From Streptomyces cellulosae (GTDB lineage Bacteria > Actinomycetota > Actinomycetes > Streptomycetales > Streptomycetaceae), in assembly GCF_000721105.1 (NCBI RefSeq), contig NZ_JOEV01000001.1:124001-188000 (forward strand): a stretch of DNA of 64,000 nucleotides, in the 5' to 3' direction. The translations under genes and the position numbers were made by a program. The notes beneath the pieces are model-generated. The model had not been told where the DNA came from, made no database searches, and saw only the letters and a program-made list of their open reading frames with translations. This document shows, piece by piece, positions 42,694 to 51,729 of the stretch; the first letter of the stretch is position 1, and each line of letters begins with the position of its first letter.

Positions 42694-43092
42694 ATGCCGT
42701 TCGTTCGGATAGACGCCCTGGATGCCGGTCCCGATCGGCTCGACGCGCTCGGCCGTGCCGTGCACGACGCCCTCGTGGAGACCATCGGGATCCCGGCCGA
42801 CGACCGGTTCCAGGTCCTGGTCGGCCACGACGGTGCCCGCGGCACCCTGCGGTACGACGACTACCTGGGCGTGCACCGGGACGAGGGCATCGTGTACGTC
42901 GCGATCACGCTCCGCTCCGGGCGCACCCCCACGCAGAAGCGGGCGCTGTACCGGCGGATCGCCGAACTCGCCCATGCCTACGCGGGCACCGAGCCGCGGA
43001 ACGTCTTCGTCACCCTCACCGAGAACGAGTCGATCGACTGGTCGCTCGGCGACGGGGTGGCACAGTACGCCGCGGCCACGGAAGAGCTCTGA
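42694..43092 (+). CDS. Tautomerase/MIF-superfamily protein
   Basis: A 132-residue protein that starts MPFVRIDAL after processing-type Met-Pro. The catalytic N-terminal proline of 4-oxalocrotonate tautomerase enzymes is thus kept. The rest shows two beta-alpha-beta units (FQVLVGHD, VYVAITLRSGRT) and a C-terminal NESIDWSLGDG, like tautomerase_2 proteins. Probable downstream member of the TetR-DUF4865 operon. Substrate unknown. Confidence 0.8.
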   Translation: MPFVRIDALDAGPDRLDALGRAVHDALVETIGIPADDRFQVLVGHDGARGTLRYDDYLGVHRDEGIVYVAITLRSGRTPTQKRALYRRIAELAHAYAGTEPRNVFVTLTENESIDWSLGDGVAQYAAATEEL

Positions 43093-43094
43093 CA

Positions 43095-43450
43095 GACGAC
43101 GGCGACGTCCTCGGACGGCTGGAGCCTCGCCCCCGCGGCCAGGTCCTCGTGGACGGGGTGGCCGTCGAAGGTCGTCAACGGGGCCGGGTCCACCGGGCCT
43201 TCGGCCGCCGGGTAGGCGATCTGCTCGTAGGCGGCCTGGAAGCGCGGGCCCCAGCGGCGGGCACCGAGGCGTCGTTCGGCCAGGATGACGCTGCGCAGCC
43301 CGGTGCCGTCGGCGACCTCGTCGTAGATCTCGGCGACGATCTCGCGGGCGGGTGCGTACGCCGCCGTGCAGGCCCGGTCGAACACATCCCGGGCGACCGC
43401 GTCGAGACCGTCGCGCACCACCGCGGGCTGGTTCGCGAGGCCGCCGACCG
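43095..43450 (-). pseudogene. Probable gene remnant
   Basis: A minus-strand frame with protein-like composition (VVRDGLDAVARDVFDRA, REIVAEIYDEVADGTGLRSV) that runs on into the convergent tautomerase gene and has no credible start. Upstream (43450-43690) coding character fades in all frames. The conserved-looking helices weakly recall the C-terminal domain of ketol-acid reductoisomerase-like dehydrogenases, but I cannot assign it. Likely truncated at both ends. Confidence 0.4.
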
Positions 43451-43697
43451 ATGGTTCCGGACGCGGGCCAGGACACCCGAGGTGGCCGCGAACCCGACGG
43501 CCAGGAAGCGCCGTTGACGCTCCTCGCCTTGGGCTGCGGCACGGGCGTGGTCCCCCGCCTCGTATGGGAGCACAGCGCGGTGCGCGACCGGCTCGCCGTG
43601 CTCCCGGGCGCTGCCGGAACCGTTCGCGATCGGGGTGTGCGTACGGCGGGCCTGCGCCAACCGCTGGTGGCCGCGCTCTGGAGCCTGTGCCGTTGAG

Positions 43698-44153
43698 CTA
43701 CGAGGTGGTCCTGCCGACGTCGAGTCGGTCGACGCGGGCCACGTTCTCGCGGTCCTCGATGTCCTCGCTGGGCGCGGCGGCGAACCAGGCGTCGAGGATC
43801 TCCTTGAGCAGCGGCTCGGACGTCAGTCGCAGGCTGAGGGCCAGCGCGTTGGCGTCGTTCCAGCGGCGGGCGCCGTCCGCCGTGTAGGCGTCCGTGCACA
43901 GGGCGGCCCGTACACCCGGAACCTTGTTCGCGGCGATCGACGCGCCCGTGCCGGTCCAGCAGCACACCACCGCCTGGTCGGCGGTTCCGGCGGCGACCTC
44001 GCGCGCGGCGGCCTGCGAGCAGACGGCCCACTGGGGGTCGTCGCCGGGGTTCAGCGCGCCGTACGGCACCACCTCGTGACCGCGGTCGCGCAGCTCGGTG
44101 ACGAGACTGCGCGCCACGGGTTCGTCCATGTCCGAGGAAACGGAGATCCGCAT
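43698..44153 (-). CDS. RpiB/LacA/LacB-family sugar-phosphate isomerase
   Basis: A 151-residue protein with the family signature CCWTGTGASIAANKVPGVRA (catalytic Cys and anion hole) and NDANALALSLR. The opening MRISVSSDMDE differs from the usual housekeeping RpiB. It interconverts an aldose- and ketose-phosphate, possibly in a tetritol or pentitol route as found for other actinobacterial paralogs. It lies 53 bp downstream of the ROK regulator. Confidence 0.8.
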   Translation of the reverse strand: MRISVSSDMDEPVARSLVTELRDRGHEVVPYGALNPGDDPQWAVCSQAAAREVAAGTADQAVVCCWTGTGASIAANKVPGVRAALCTDAYTADGARRWNDANALALSLRLTSEPLLKEILDAWFAAAPSEDIEDRENVARVDRLDVGRTTS

Positions 44154-44206
44154 GTCACGAGCCTACCCGCGGCGTGCCCGAGGACGCCTCGTCCTGGCTG
44201 TGGACG

Positions 44207-45445
44207 TCACTGGGCCAGCGCGCCCAGCGGATCGTCCAGGACCGGCTGCCAGGCCAACTCGGCCGCACCGACGAGGCTGTTGTGGTCGAGGGTGCAGGCC
44301 AGGATGGGGACCCCGCCGCTCTGCCCCCACAGGCTGCGGTCGGCGACGACCGCGCGCAGCCGGTCCGGGTCGGCGTCCAGCAGGGTGCGGTGCAGACCGC
44401 CGAGGATGATCCGGTCGGGGTTGAGGATGTTCACCAGGCCGGCGAGGCCGAGGCCGAGGCGGTCGATCAGGGTCTCGGTGGCGGTGCGGACGGCCGGGTC
44501 GTCGTAGTGGTTGCGGATCAGGTCGTTGGCCTGCTGGAGGAGGGACACCTCCGGGCCCGGGTCGCGGCCCGCGGCGGTGAGGAAGGCGAGCGGGTCGGCC
44601 TCCACGTCGAGGCAGCCGCGGCTGCCGCAGTGGCACGGGCGGCCCTCCGGGTTGACGGTGAGATGGCCGACTTCGAGCGCCAGCCCCGAACTCCCGGTGT
44701 GCAGACGCCCGTCGAGCACCAGCGCGCCGCCCACACCCCGGTGCCCGGTGGCCACGCACAGCAGGTCCCGCGCGCCCCTTCCCGCGCCGTGGCGGTGCTC
44801 GGCGAGCGCGGCGAGGTTGACGTCGTTGCCCGCGAAGGCCGGCCCGGTGATCCCGGCCGCGTCCACGCACTCCGCGAAGATACGGCGCACCGGGGCGCCC
44901 ACCGGCCACGCCAGGTGCAGCGGGTTCAGCGCGAGTCCGTCCGGCTCGGCGACCGCGGACGGCACGGCGAGACCGGCGCCCACGCACCGCCGTCCGGTCG
45001 TGCGCAGCAGTTCGGAGCCGGCCTCCACGACGGACCCGAGGACCTTAGCCGGATCGGCGTCGACGGTCTCGCAGCCGGGTGCGGTGGCGACGATGCGGCC
45101 GCCCAGACCGACCAGTGCCGCACGGAAACCGTCGGCGTGCACCTGTGCGGCGAGAACGACGGGACCGCTCTCGGCGACCGCGAGCCGGTGCGAGGGCCTC
45201 CCCTGTGAACCGGCCACCGCGCCGGGCCGTGCGTCGACCCGGATCAGGCCGAGCGCCTCCAGCTCGGCGGCGACGGCGCCGGCGGTGGCCCGCGTGACGC
45301 CGAGCTCGGCGGTCAGTACGGCTCGGGTGGGCGCGCGTCCGGTGTGCACGAGCTCCAACGCGGGACCGAGCGCACCGCGCCCCCGGTCCAACCGCGCCCT
45401 CGAGGTGGTCCCTTCCCCCGTCCGGGGGTCCGCCTTGCCGCTCAT
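44207..45445 (-). CDS. ROK-family transcriptional regulator
   Basis: A 412-residue ROK protein: N-terminal winged helix (PTRAVLTAELGVTRATAGAV), then the ROK sugar-kinase-like domain with the zinc cluster GRPCHCGSRGCLDVEA and GLVNILNPDRIILGG. No clear ATP-binding DxGxT is at the domain start, so it should be a sugar-responsive regulator rather than a kinase. It probably controls the isomerase gene that follows. Confidence 0.85.
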   Translation of the reverse strand: MSGKADPRTGEGTTSRARLDRGRGALGPALELVHTGRAPTRAVLTAELGVTRATAGAVAAELEALGLIRVDARPGAVAGSQGRPSHRLAVAESGPVVLAAQVHADGFRAALVGLGGRIVATAPGCETVDADPAKVLGSVVEAGSELLRTTGRRCVGAGLAVPSAVAEPDGLALNPLHLAWPVGAPVRRIFAECVDAAGITGPAFAGNDVNLAALAEHRHGAGRGARDLLCVATGHRGVGGALVLDGRLHTGSSGLALEVGHLTVNPEGRPCHCGSRGCLDVEADPLAFLTAAGRDPGPEVSLLQQANDLIRNHYDDPAVRTATETLIDRLGLGLAGLVNILNPDRIILGGLHRTLLDADPDRLRAVVADRSLWGQSGGVPILACTLDHNSLVGAAELAWQPVLDDPLGALAQ

Positions 45446-45482
45446 GAGGGCGAGTCTCCCATGATCCGCAGGGCCCGGCGGC

Positions 45483-46124
45483 CTACAGCCCGCTCACCCG
45501 AAGCGTGATGTTCAGCCGCCCGAGCAGACCCAACTCCGGCGGTGCCGTGCCCGCCCGGACCCGGGGTACCCCGTGGTACGCGAGCCGGGACGGCCCGCCG
45601 AAGACGAACAGGTCGCCGCTGCGCAGCTCGACGTCCGTGTACGGCCGGGTCCGGTTCTCCGGGTTGCCGAAGCGGAAGACGCACGTGTCGCCGAGGCTCA
45701 GCGACACCACCGGCGCGTCCGACTTCTCGTCGCTGTCACGGTGCATGCCCATGCGGGCGTCGCCGTCATAGAAGTTGATCAAGGCCACGTCGTACGGACC
45801 CCGTTCGGTGCCCAGGGCATCCCGCGCCGCGTCCCGGCCCAGCTCGCCCAGCCAGGCCGGGAACGGCTTCACCGGTGCGCCGTCACCGTCGACGACCGTG
45901 CGGGCGTACGCGTACGGATACCAATGGTGGCCCAGACACACCTGGCGGGCGGTCATCGTGCCGCCGCCGGGTGTGCGGACCGTCCTGAGGCCGGCCGGCG
46001 GACGGGCCCACTCCCGGCAGGCCCGGAGCAGGTCGTGCTGCGCGTCCGTGTCCAGCCAGTCCGGCACGTGCACCGCGCCCGGCGCGACCTCCGTACGGGC
46101 CCTGGGGAACAGCTCGGCGTCCAT
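45483..46124 (-). CDS. alkB: Alpha-ketoglutarate-dependent DNA dioxygenase AlkB
   Basis: A 213-residue AlkB. The Fe(II) ligands are in MGMHRDSDE (H and D) and AYHGVPRV (H); 2-oxoglutarate-binding arginines are in RLNITLRVSG. It removes alkyl groups from N1-methyladenine and N3-methylcytosine by oxidation. ATG 46124. It is divergent from the rRNA methyltransferase gene with only 54 bp between. Confidence 0.9.
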   Translation of the reverse strand: MDAELFPRARTEVAPGAVHVPDWLDTDAQHDLLRACREWARPPAGLRTVRTPGGGTMTARQVCLGHHWYPYAYARTVVDGDGAPVKPFPAWLGELGRDAARDALGTERGPYDVALINFYDGDARMGMHRDSDEKSDAPVVSLSLGDTCVFRFGNPENRTRPYTDVELRSGDLFVFGGPSRLAYHGVPRVRAGTAPPELGLLGRLNITLRVSGL

Positions 46125-46178
46125 GGTTCCATCCTGCCCGACAGGTCTGAGCTGCGGCTCGGCTAGCCTGGGCAGACG

Positions 46179-47324
46179 ATGAACGACCGTATGACGACTC
46201 CCTGGGGCGAGCTCGCGCTGTCCCGTTTCCCCGAGGACCCGCGTGACCGGCTGCGCGCCTGGGACGCCTCCGACGAGTACCTCCTCAGGTATCTGGCGGA
46301 CCAGGACGTGCCGTTCTCCGGCACGGTCGTGGTGGTCGGGGACCGCTGGGGCGCGCTGGTCACGGCGCTCGCGGCGCACCGGCCGGTGCAGATCACCGAC
46401 TCGTACCTGACCCAGGAGGCGACCCGGGCGAACCTGGCGAAAGCCGGCGTCGAGGCCGGTGCCGTGCGGTTGCTCACCACGCAGGATCCGCCGCCCGGGC
46501 GCGTCGACGTGCTGCTGGTACGGGTGCCGAAGAGCCTGGCGCTGCTGGAGGACCAGCTGCTGCGGCTGGCCCCCGCGGTGCACGAGGGCACGGTCGTCGT
46601 CGGCACCGGCATGGTGAAGGAGATCCACACCTCGACGCTGCGGTTGTTCGAGCGGATCCTCGGTCCGACCCGCACCTCGCTCGCCGAGAGGAAGGCCCGG
46701 CTGATCTTCTGCACGCCGCAGCCGTCGCCGCGACCGGCCGCCCATCCGTGGCCGTACAGCTATGAGCTTCCCGACGGCGTCGGCCTCGTCTCGGGCCGTA
46801 CGGTCGTCAACCACGCGGGGGTCTTCTGCGCCGATCGTCTCGACATCGGCACCCGGTTCTTCCTGCAGCATCTGCCGACCAGCAGCGGTGGCCCGCGCGT
46901 GGTGGACCTCGGGTGCGGTAACGGGGTCGTCGGTACGGCGATGGCGCTGGCCGATCCCGCGGCCGAGGTGCTGTTCGTGGACGAGTCGTTCCAGGCGGTG
47001 GCCTCGGCGGAGGCGACGTTCACGGCGAACGGTGTGCCGGGGCATGCCGAGTTCCGGGTCGGGGACGGACTGGCGGGGGTGCCGGCCGGCAGCGTGGACC
47101 TGGTGCTGAACAACCCGCCGTTCCACTCGCACCAGGCGACGACGGACTCCACCGCGTGGCGCATGTTCACCGGGGCGTGGCAAGCCCTGCGGCCGGGCGG
47201 CGAGCTGTGGGTGATCGGCAACCGTCATCTCGGGTACCACCTGAAGCTGCGGCGGTTGTTCGGCAACAGTCAACTGGTCGCCAGCGACCCGAAGTTCGTG
47301 GTGCTGAAGGCGGTCAGGAAGTAG
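46179..47324 (+). CDS. RlmG/RsmC-type rRNA guanine-N2 methyltransferase
   Basis: A 381-residue protein made of two methyltransferase-like halves. The N-terminal half is degenerate; the C-terminal half has the SAM motif VVDLGCGNGVVGT and the N2-guanine motif NNPPFHSH. This duplicated layout is that of RsmC (16S G1207) and RlmG (23S G1835); choosing between them is not possible by eye. ATG 46179. Confidence 0.8.
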   Translation: MNDRMTTPWGELALSRFPEDPRDRLRAWDASDEYLLRYLADQDVPFSGTVVVVGDRWGALVTALAAHRPVQITDSYLTQEATRANLAKAGVEAGAVRLLTTQDPPPGRVDVLLVRVPKSLALLEDQLLRLAPAVHEGTVVVGTGMVKEIHTSTLRLFERILGPTRTSLAERKARLIFCTPQPSPRPAAHPWPYSYELPDGVGLVSGRTVVNHAGVFCADRLDIGTRFFLQHLPTSSGGPRVVDLGCGNGVVGTAMALADPAAEVLFVDESFQAVASAEATFTANGVPGHAEFRVGDGLAGVPAGSVDLVLNNPPFHSHQATTDSTAWRMFTGAWQALRPGGELWVIGNRHLGYHLKLRRLFGNSQLVASDPKFVVLKAVRK

Positions 47325-48573
47325 CCGTGCCGGCGGGGCGGGTCCGCGCACCGCACCGGCCCGTACCACTCAGGGCCGATACACCGGCGGTGGGTCGACC
47401 CCGGCGTGGGGCGGGTCGATCCGGGCAGCCAGGGCGACCGGATCGGGGGCGGGGGCGGTTTCCGTACGGGCCCGGACCGCCACGTACACCGCCCGGACCA
47501 GACGAGCGCATGCTGAGGCGCACCAGGGGGTGGATCGTGAGGCGTCCGTCCATGTCCCCTCCCTCATCCTCGGCACCGGTGCTCTCGACTCGGACGAAGC
47601 GGTGCCCGGTCAGCCCTTGCAGGGCCGTTCGCAGGTCGAGGGCGGAGGGACGGCAGGAGGCGAAGAGCTCGCTGGCCGCGATCAGGTCCGCGTCGAGGAG
47701 CCGCAAATGCGGGATCGGAATCGGGCCGAAGGCCGCGAGCAGCAGCATGAGCGGTTCGGCCGCGTGGTTCTGCTGCTTCTTGAGCATGTCGAGCGAGAGT
47801 TCCAGGCTGGCCGTGATCGTCGCGAGGTCACGTCCGATCTCGTCGGGACGGCGTTCCCGGGCGCCCACTCGCCGGCTCAGCCGCTCGTCGAAGCTGCGGC
47901 GGTAGTCCGCGAACGTCCGTGGCCCTTCCACTGAAGGCCAGTCCTTCGACCGGACCGCGCGTGCCAGGAAGTTGCCGGCCAGGTCGAGGGCGAGCGGGAG
48001 GCCGCCGAGATGCCCGGCGAGCAGACGCGCCTCTGCTCTGCCGCCGGCCTTGGGGGCCAGGTCGAGCAGCACCTGGGCGCCGTCCTCGTCGTCCAGGACA
48101 TCGACCGGCAGTTCCCCGGCCCAGTCCGCCAACTCCGGCCAGCCGGACCGCCGACTGGTGATCAGCACCGCGCCGGGCAGGCGTTTGGGGGAACGCAGCC
48201 AGCCGACGCCGTCGTGCAGTGGCCGCTCCTCCGCAGCCAGCAGGTCCGGATCGTTCACGTTGTCCAGCACCAGCATCCACGGCTCACCCAGCTTCTCCAG
48301 TTGCCGCCACAGCACGTCCGCCTCGTATCCGAGACTGAACGCCCCGCGGTCGGCGCCGGCGTCGAAGGCTACGGCGTACAGGTCACCGGAGTTGGCGCCG
48401 CCGCTGGACACCCACCACACGCGCGTGATCGGTCCCTCTTCCGACAGACGATGGGCCACTTCCAGGGCTGCGGTCGTCTTGCCGGATCCGCCCAGCCCGG
48501 ACAGCCTCACGGGAGCGGAGGCGTTCTGGAGCATGACCCGGACGGCCTTCGGCCCCAGTCCGCGGCGGCTCAA
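47314..48573 (-). pseudogene. NB-ARC (STAND) NTPase, truncated and probably frameshifted
   Basis: Contains an NB-ARC core: Walker A RLSGLGGSGKTT near residue 24, Walker B MLVLDNVND, LITSRRSG and the GLPLALDLAG (GLPL) motif, ending at IHPLVRL. The protein begins directly at the P-loop, so the usual N-terminal effector domain is missing. After IHPLVRL the frame turns to Gly/Pro/Arg-rich noise. The neighbouring frame reads CARLVRAVYVAVRA and stops at 47370 without overlapping the methyltransferase gene, which points to a one-base indel near 47515-47525. Such NTPases are often antiphage or signalling proteins. Confidence 0.7.
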
Positions 48574-48931
48574 GCGCTATGTCAACGTCCTCAATCTCGC
48601 GACGACCATCCTGGAGCGCGTCTCCGGGGAGCCGCTGCACCGTGACCGGCGGCTGCAGTTGGCGGAGCTGCTGATCCTGCGCAGTGAGCACCGGGCCTTC
48701 TACGGTCATCTGGTCACCCGGCCAGGCGCGTGGGCCCAGCTGAAGGACATCGCCTGGGGGCGAAGCAGCCGGGCCGACACGTCACTGACTCCTTTCGCTG
48801 CAGACGAGTCCTTGATGCGATTGCTCGCGGTGGGCCGGGATCACCGGGGCGGCGGCTTCCCGATGGCTCCTGGGGCCGAGGACGCGGAACGCATGATGAC
48901 GACGGTCAGGGCGGCTTCGGGCGCGCCCTGA
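48540..48931 (+). pseudogene. C-terminal fragment of a KAP-type P-loop NTPase
   Basis: The plus strand reads PSPRRLKRYVNVLNLATTIL, then LQLAELLILRSEHRAFYGHL and AWAQLKDIAWG. The NPR-x-x-KR-x-VN-like element is the conserved region after the ATPase core of KAP family NTPases. Everything before it, including Walker A and B, is absent, because the opposite strand is the NB-ARC gene. About 130 codons remain. Confidence 0.6.
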
Positions 48932-48967
48932 GTCGCCGAGGCACGGGTGCTGTCCGGCTCTGCCCCC

Positions 48968-49834
48968 TCAGGGCGTCACGGGATCCGGGCCGAGCACCCG
49001 GATGATCCCCGCCACCGCCCGCTCCATCGCCTCCCGTCCCACGCTCAGGTAGGTACGGGAGTCGACCGCCTCCGGGTGGGCGGCCAGGAACTGTCGGATC
49101 GCGCCGGTCATGGCGAGGTTGAGGGCGGTGCCGATGTTCACCTTGGTGATGCCGCCCGTGACGGCGGCGGCCAGTTCGTCGTCCGGCACTCCGGAGGAGC
49201 CGTGCAGGACGAGGGGCACCTCCAGGGCCCCGGCCAGCCGTTTGAGGAGGGTGTGGTCGAGTGCGGCGGTGCGGGCGGTCATGGCGTGCGAGCTGCCGAC
49301 GGCGACGGCGAGCGCGTCCACCCCGGAGTCCGCGACGAAGGCACCGGCCTCGGCCGGGTCGGTACGCGCTCCGGGCGCATGGGCGTTCAACGGCGCCTCG
49401 CCTCCCTTCCCGCCGACCCGTCCCAGTTCGGCCTCGACCCACAGACCGTGGGCGTGCCCCCAGTCGGCGGCGGCTCTGGTCGCGGCGAGGTTCTCGGCGT
49501 ACGGCAGGTGGGAGCCGTCGTACATGACGGAGCTGAACCCGGCGTCGGGCGCCTGGCGCAGCAGGTCGTCGCTCTGGACGTGGTCGAGGTGCAACGCGAC
49601 GGGCACGGAGGCGCCTTCGGCCGCGGCGGCGGCCGCGCGGGCGAGCGGGAGCAGGCGCCCGTACCGGAACTTGACGGCGTTCTCGCTGACTTGGAGGACG
49701 ACCGGTGAACTCACCGACTCCGCACCGGCGATGACGGCCTCGACGTGTTCGAGGGTGATGACGTTGAAGGCGGCGACCGCCCAGTGGGCCGCGGCGGCGC
49801 GGCCGACGAGTTCGCCGGTGGTCACGAGGGGCAC
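48968..49834 (-). CDS. Class II fructose/tagatose-bisphosphate aldolase family
   Basis: A 288-residue class II aldolase. Zinc ligands: VALHLDHVQ (His), then Glu in WVEAELGRVGG, SSHAM (His) and LVLHGSSGV (His). The GTALN segment is also typical of the KbaY/GatY group. It cleaves a ketose-bisphosphate to DHAP and an aldehyde. It sits 20 bp downstream of the SIS gene in an AgaS/GatY/DeoR locus. GTG start at 49834. Confidence 0.85.
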   Translation of the reverse strand: MPLVTTGELVGRAAAAHWAVAAFNVITLEHVEAVIAGAESVSSPVVLQVSENAVKFRYGRLLPLARAAAAAAEGASVPVALHLDHVQSDDLLRQAPDAGFSSVMYDGSHLPYAENLAATRAAADWGHAHGLWVEAELGRVGGKGGEAPLNAHAPGARTDPAEAGAFVADSGVDALAVAVGSSHAMTARTAALDHTLLKRLAGALEVPLVLHGSSGVPDDELAAAVTGGITKVNIGTALNLAMTGAIRQFLAAHPEAVDSRTYLSVGREAMERAVAGIIRVLGPDPVTP

Positions 49835-49854
49835 GGCTGGTCCTTCCGTGAGCT

Positions 49855-50736
49855 TCAGGGGGCGAGGATCACCGAGCGGGCGAGGTGGCGGGGCTGGTCG
49901 GGATCGAGGCCGCGGGCCGCGGCGACCGCGACGGCGAGCCGCTGCACCCGGACCAGTTCGGCGAGCGGGTCCAGACCGCCGGGCACCCACAACGCGCCTG
50001 TCGTACGGACCTGTTCGGCCAGTCCGTCCGGCGCCTCGCCGAGCATCCAGGTGGCGGTGCCGTGGGTGGTGACGCTGATGGGGCCGTGCCGGTACTCCAT
50101 CGCCGGGTAGGCCTCGGTCCAGGCGAGGGAGGCCTCCCGCATCTTCAGCCCGGCCTCGTTCGCCAGTCCCACGGTCCAGCCGCGGCCCAGGAAGGTGAAC
50201 TGGGTGCAGTCGACGAGCCCCGGGGGCAGGTCCGTGCGCAGCGCGGTGCGGGCGTCGGCCACGACGGCATCGGTGTGCAGGCCCAGGTGGGCGCGCAGCA
50301 GGGTCAGGGCGGTGGTGGCGAACCGGGTCTGGACGACGGAGCGTTCGTCCGCGAAGTCGAGGACGACGACCTCCTCGGCGGCCTCCATGACCGGCGTGTG
50401 CGGATCCGCGGTGATCGCGGTCGTGCGGGTGCGTCCCTTCACCTGCCGGAGCAGGTCCAGGACTTCGGTGGTCGTGCCGGAGCGGGTGAGCGCGACGACT
50501 CGGTCGTACGAGCGGCCGTACGGGAACTCGGACGCGGCGAAGGCGTCCGTCTCGCCCTGGCCGGCGCCCTCGCGCAGCGCGGCGGCGGCCTGTGCCATGA
50601 AGTACGAGGTGCCGCATCCCACGATCGCGACCCGTTCGCCCGCCGCAGGCAGCGCCTCGCGGTGCTTGGGGACCTCCACCGCGGCCCGCGTCCAGCACTC
50701 GGGCTGGCTGGTCAGCTCGTCCTCGACATGGGTCAT
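49855..50736 (-). CDS. SIS-domain sugar-phosphate isomerase (AgaS-like)
   Basis: A 293-residue protein with two SIS domains: VAIVGCGTSYFMAQAAA and ALTRSGTTTEVLDLL in the first, TFLGRGWTVGLANEAGLKMREA and AMEYRHGP in the second. It resembles GlmS C-terminal and AgaS deaminase/isomerases, so an amino-sugar phosphate is the probable substrate, feeding the adjacent aldolase. ATG 50736 with a GGGGAAGG site. Divergent from the DeoR regulator. Confidence 0.85.
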   Translation of the reverse strand: MTHVEDELTSQPECWTRAAVEVPKHREALPAAGERVAIVGCGTSYFMAQAAAALREGAGQGETDAFAASEFPYGRSYDRVVALTRSGTTTEVLDLLRQVKGRTRTTAITADPHTPVMEAAEEVVVLDFADERSVVQTRFATTALTLLRAHLGLHTDAVVADARTALRTDLPPGLVDCTQFTFLGRGWTVGLANEAGLKMREASLAWTEAYPAMEYRHGPISVTTHGTATWMLGEAPDGLAEQVRTTGALWVPGGLDPLAELVRVQRLAVAVAAARGLDPDQPRHLARSVILAP

Positions 50737-50882
50737 GCCGTTCCTTCCCCTGAATGATGTGACGGTGATGATTTTTCTTGCAAGATATAGCGAGGTTTCG
50801 AGCACAATCAAGCATTCGAGGGAAAACAGGGTGCGCTAGGGTCGCCGGGAGAGCGAGAGCGGTCGGGGAACGGAGGCTTCGG
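50737..50882. promoter_or_regulatory. Divergent control region of the AgaS/DeoR locus
   Basis: An AT-rich patch (ATTTTTCTTGCAAGATATAG, 50771-50790) between the two divergent starts, with direct repeats TTCGAG at 50797-50802 and 50815-50820. Position and repetition fit the operator of the adjacent DeoR-family regulator. Confidence 0.4.
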
Positions 50883-51662
50883 ATGTCGCGCGACGCCCGC
50901 TGGAAGGCGCTGCTGGAGCTGCTCGTCGAGCGCGGTCGGCTCGACGTCGAGGAGGCGGCCGTCGAGCTTGCGGTCTCGTCGGCGACGATCCGCCGGGACT
51001 TCGACCAGCTCGCCGAACAGCAGATGCTCGTACGCACGCGGGGCGGCGCGGTCGTGCACGGAGTGTCGTACGAACTGCCGCTGCGCTACAAGACGGCCCG
51101 GCACGCCTCCGAGAAGCAGCGGATCGCGAAGGCGGTGGCGGATCTGCTGGCGCCTGGTGAGGCGGTGGGGCTGACCGGCGGGACGACCACCACCGAGGTG
51201 GCCCGGGCGCTGGCCGTGCGCAGCGATCTGGCGTCCGGTTCGCCGGCGATGACGATCGTCACGAACGCGCTGAACATCGCGAACGAGCTGGCCGTGCGCC
51301 CCCAGTTCAAGATCGTGCTGACCGGCGGGGTGGCCCGCCCGCAGTCGTACGAGCTCGTCGGGCCGCTCGCGGACGGGGTGCTCGGGCAGATCACGCTCGA
51401 TGTGGCGGTGCTCGGTGTCGTCGGCTTCGACGTGTTCCACGGGGCCGCCGCCCACGACGAGGCGGAGGCGGCGATCAACCGGCTGCTGTGCGAGCGCGCA
51501 GAGCGTGTGATCGTCGCCACCGACTCCAGCAAGCTGGGCCGGCGGGCCTTCGCCCGGATCTGCGCGGCCGAAGCGGTGGACACGCTGGTCACGGACACGG
51601 GGGCCGACGCGCAGACGGTACGCCGGTTCGAGGAGGCGGGAGTGCGGGTCGTCGCGGTCTAG
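50883..51662 (+). CDS. DeoR-family regulator (AgaR-like)
   Basis: A 259-residue repressor: HTH (LLELLVERGRLDVEEAAVEL, SATIRRDFDQL) and DeoRC sensor domain (GLTGGTTTTEVA, TLDVAVLGVVGFD, VIVATDSSKLG). It faces the SIS and aldolase genes and likely controls them in response to an amino-sugar phosphate. Confidence 0.85.
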   Translation: MSRDARWKALLELLVERGRLDVEEAAVELAVSSATIRRDFDQLAEQQMLVRTRGGAVVHGVSYELPLRYKTARHASEKQRIAKAVADLLAPGEAVGLTGGTTTTEVARALAVRSDLASGSPAMTIVTNALNIANELAVRPQFKIVLTGGVARPQSYELVGPLADGVLGQITLDVAVLGVVGFDVFHGAAAHDEAEAAINRLLCERAERVIVATDSSKLGRRAFARICAAEAVDTLVTDTGADAQTVRRFEEAGVRVVAV

Positions 51663-51729
51663 CGGAGTCACCGGCCCGTCGCCGCCCTTCCCCGCCTAAG
51701 CTGGCGCTGAGGCCGAGGGGCGTGCCGGC

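Noticed and set aside
48968..49834. Long upstream extension of the aldolase frame to 51037
   Set aside because: The extra part is a shadow of the SIS gene; the aldolase homology starts at GTG 49834.
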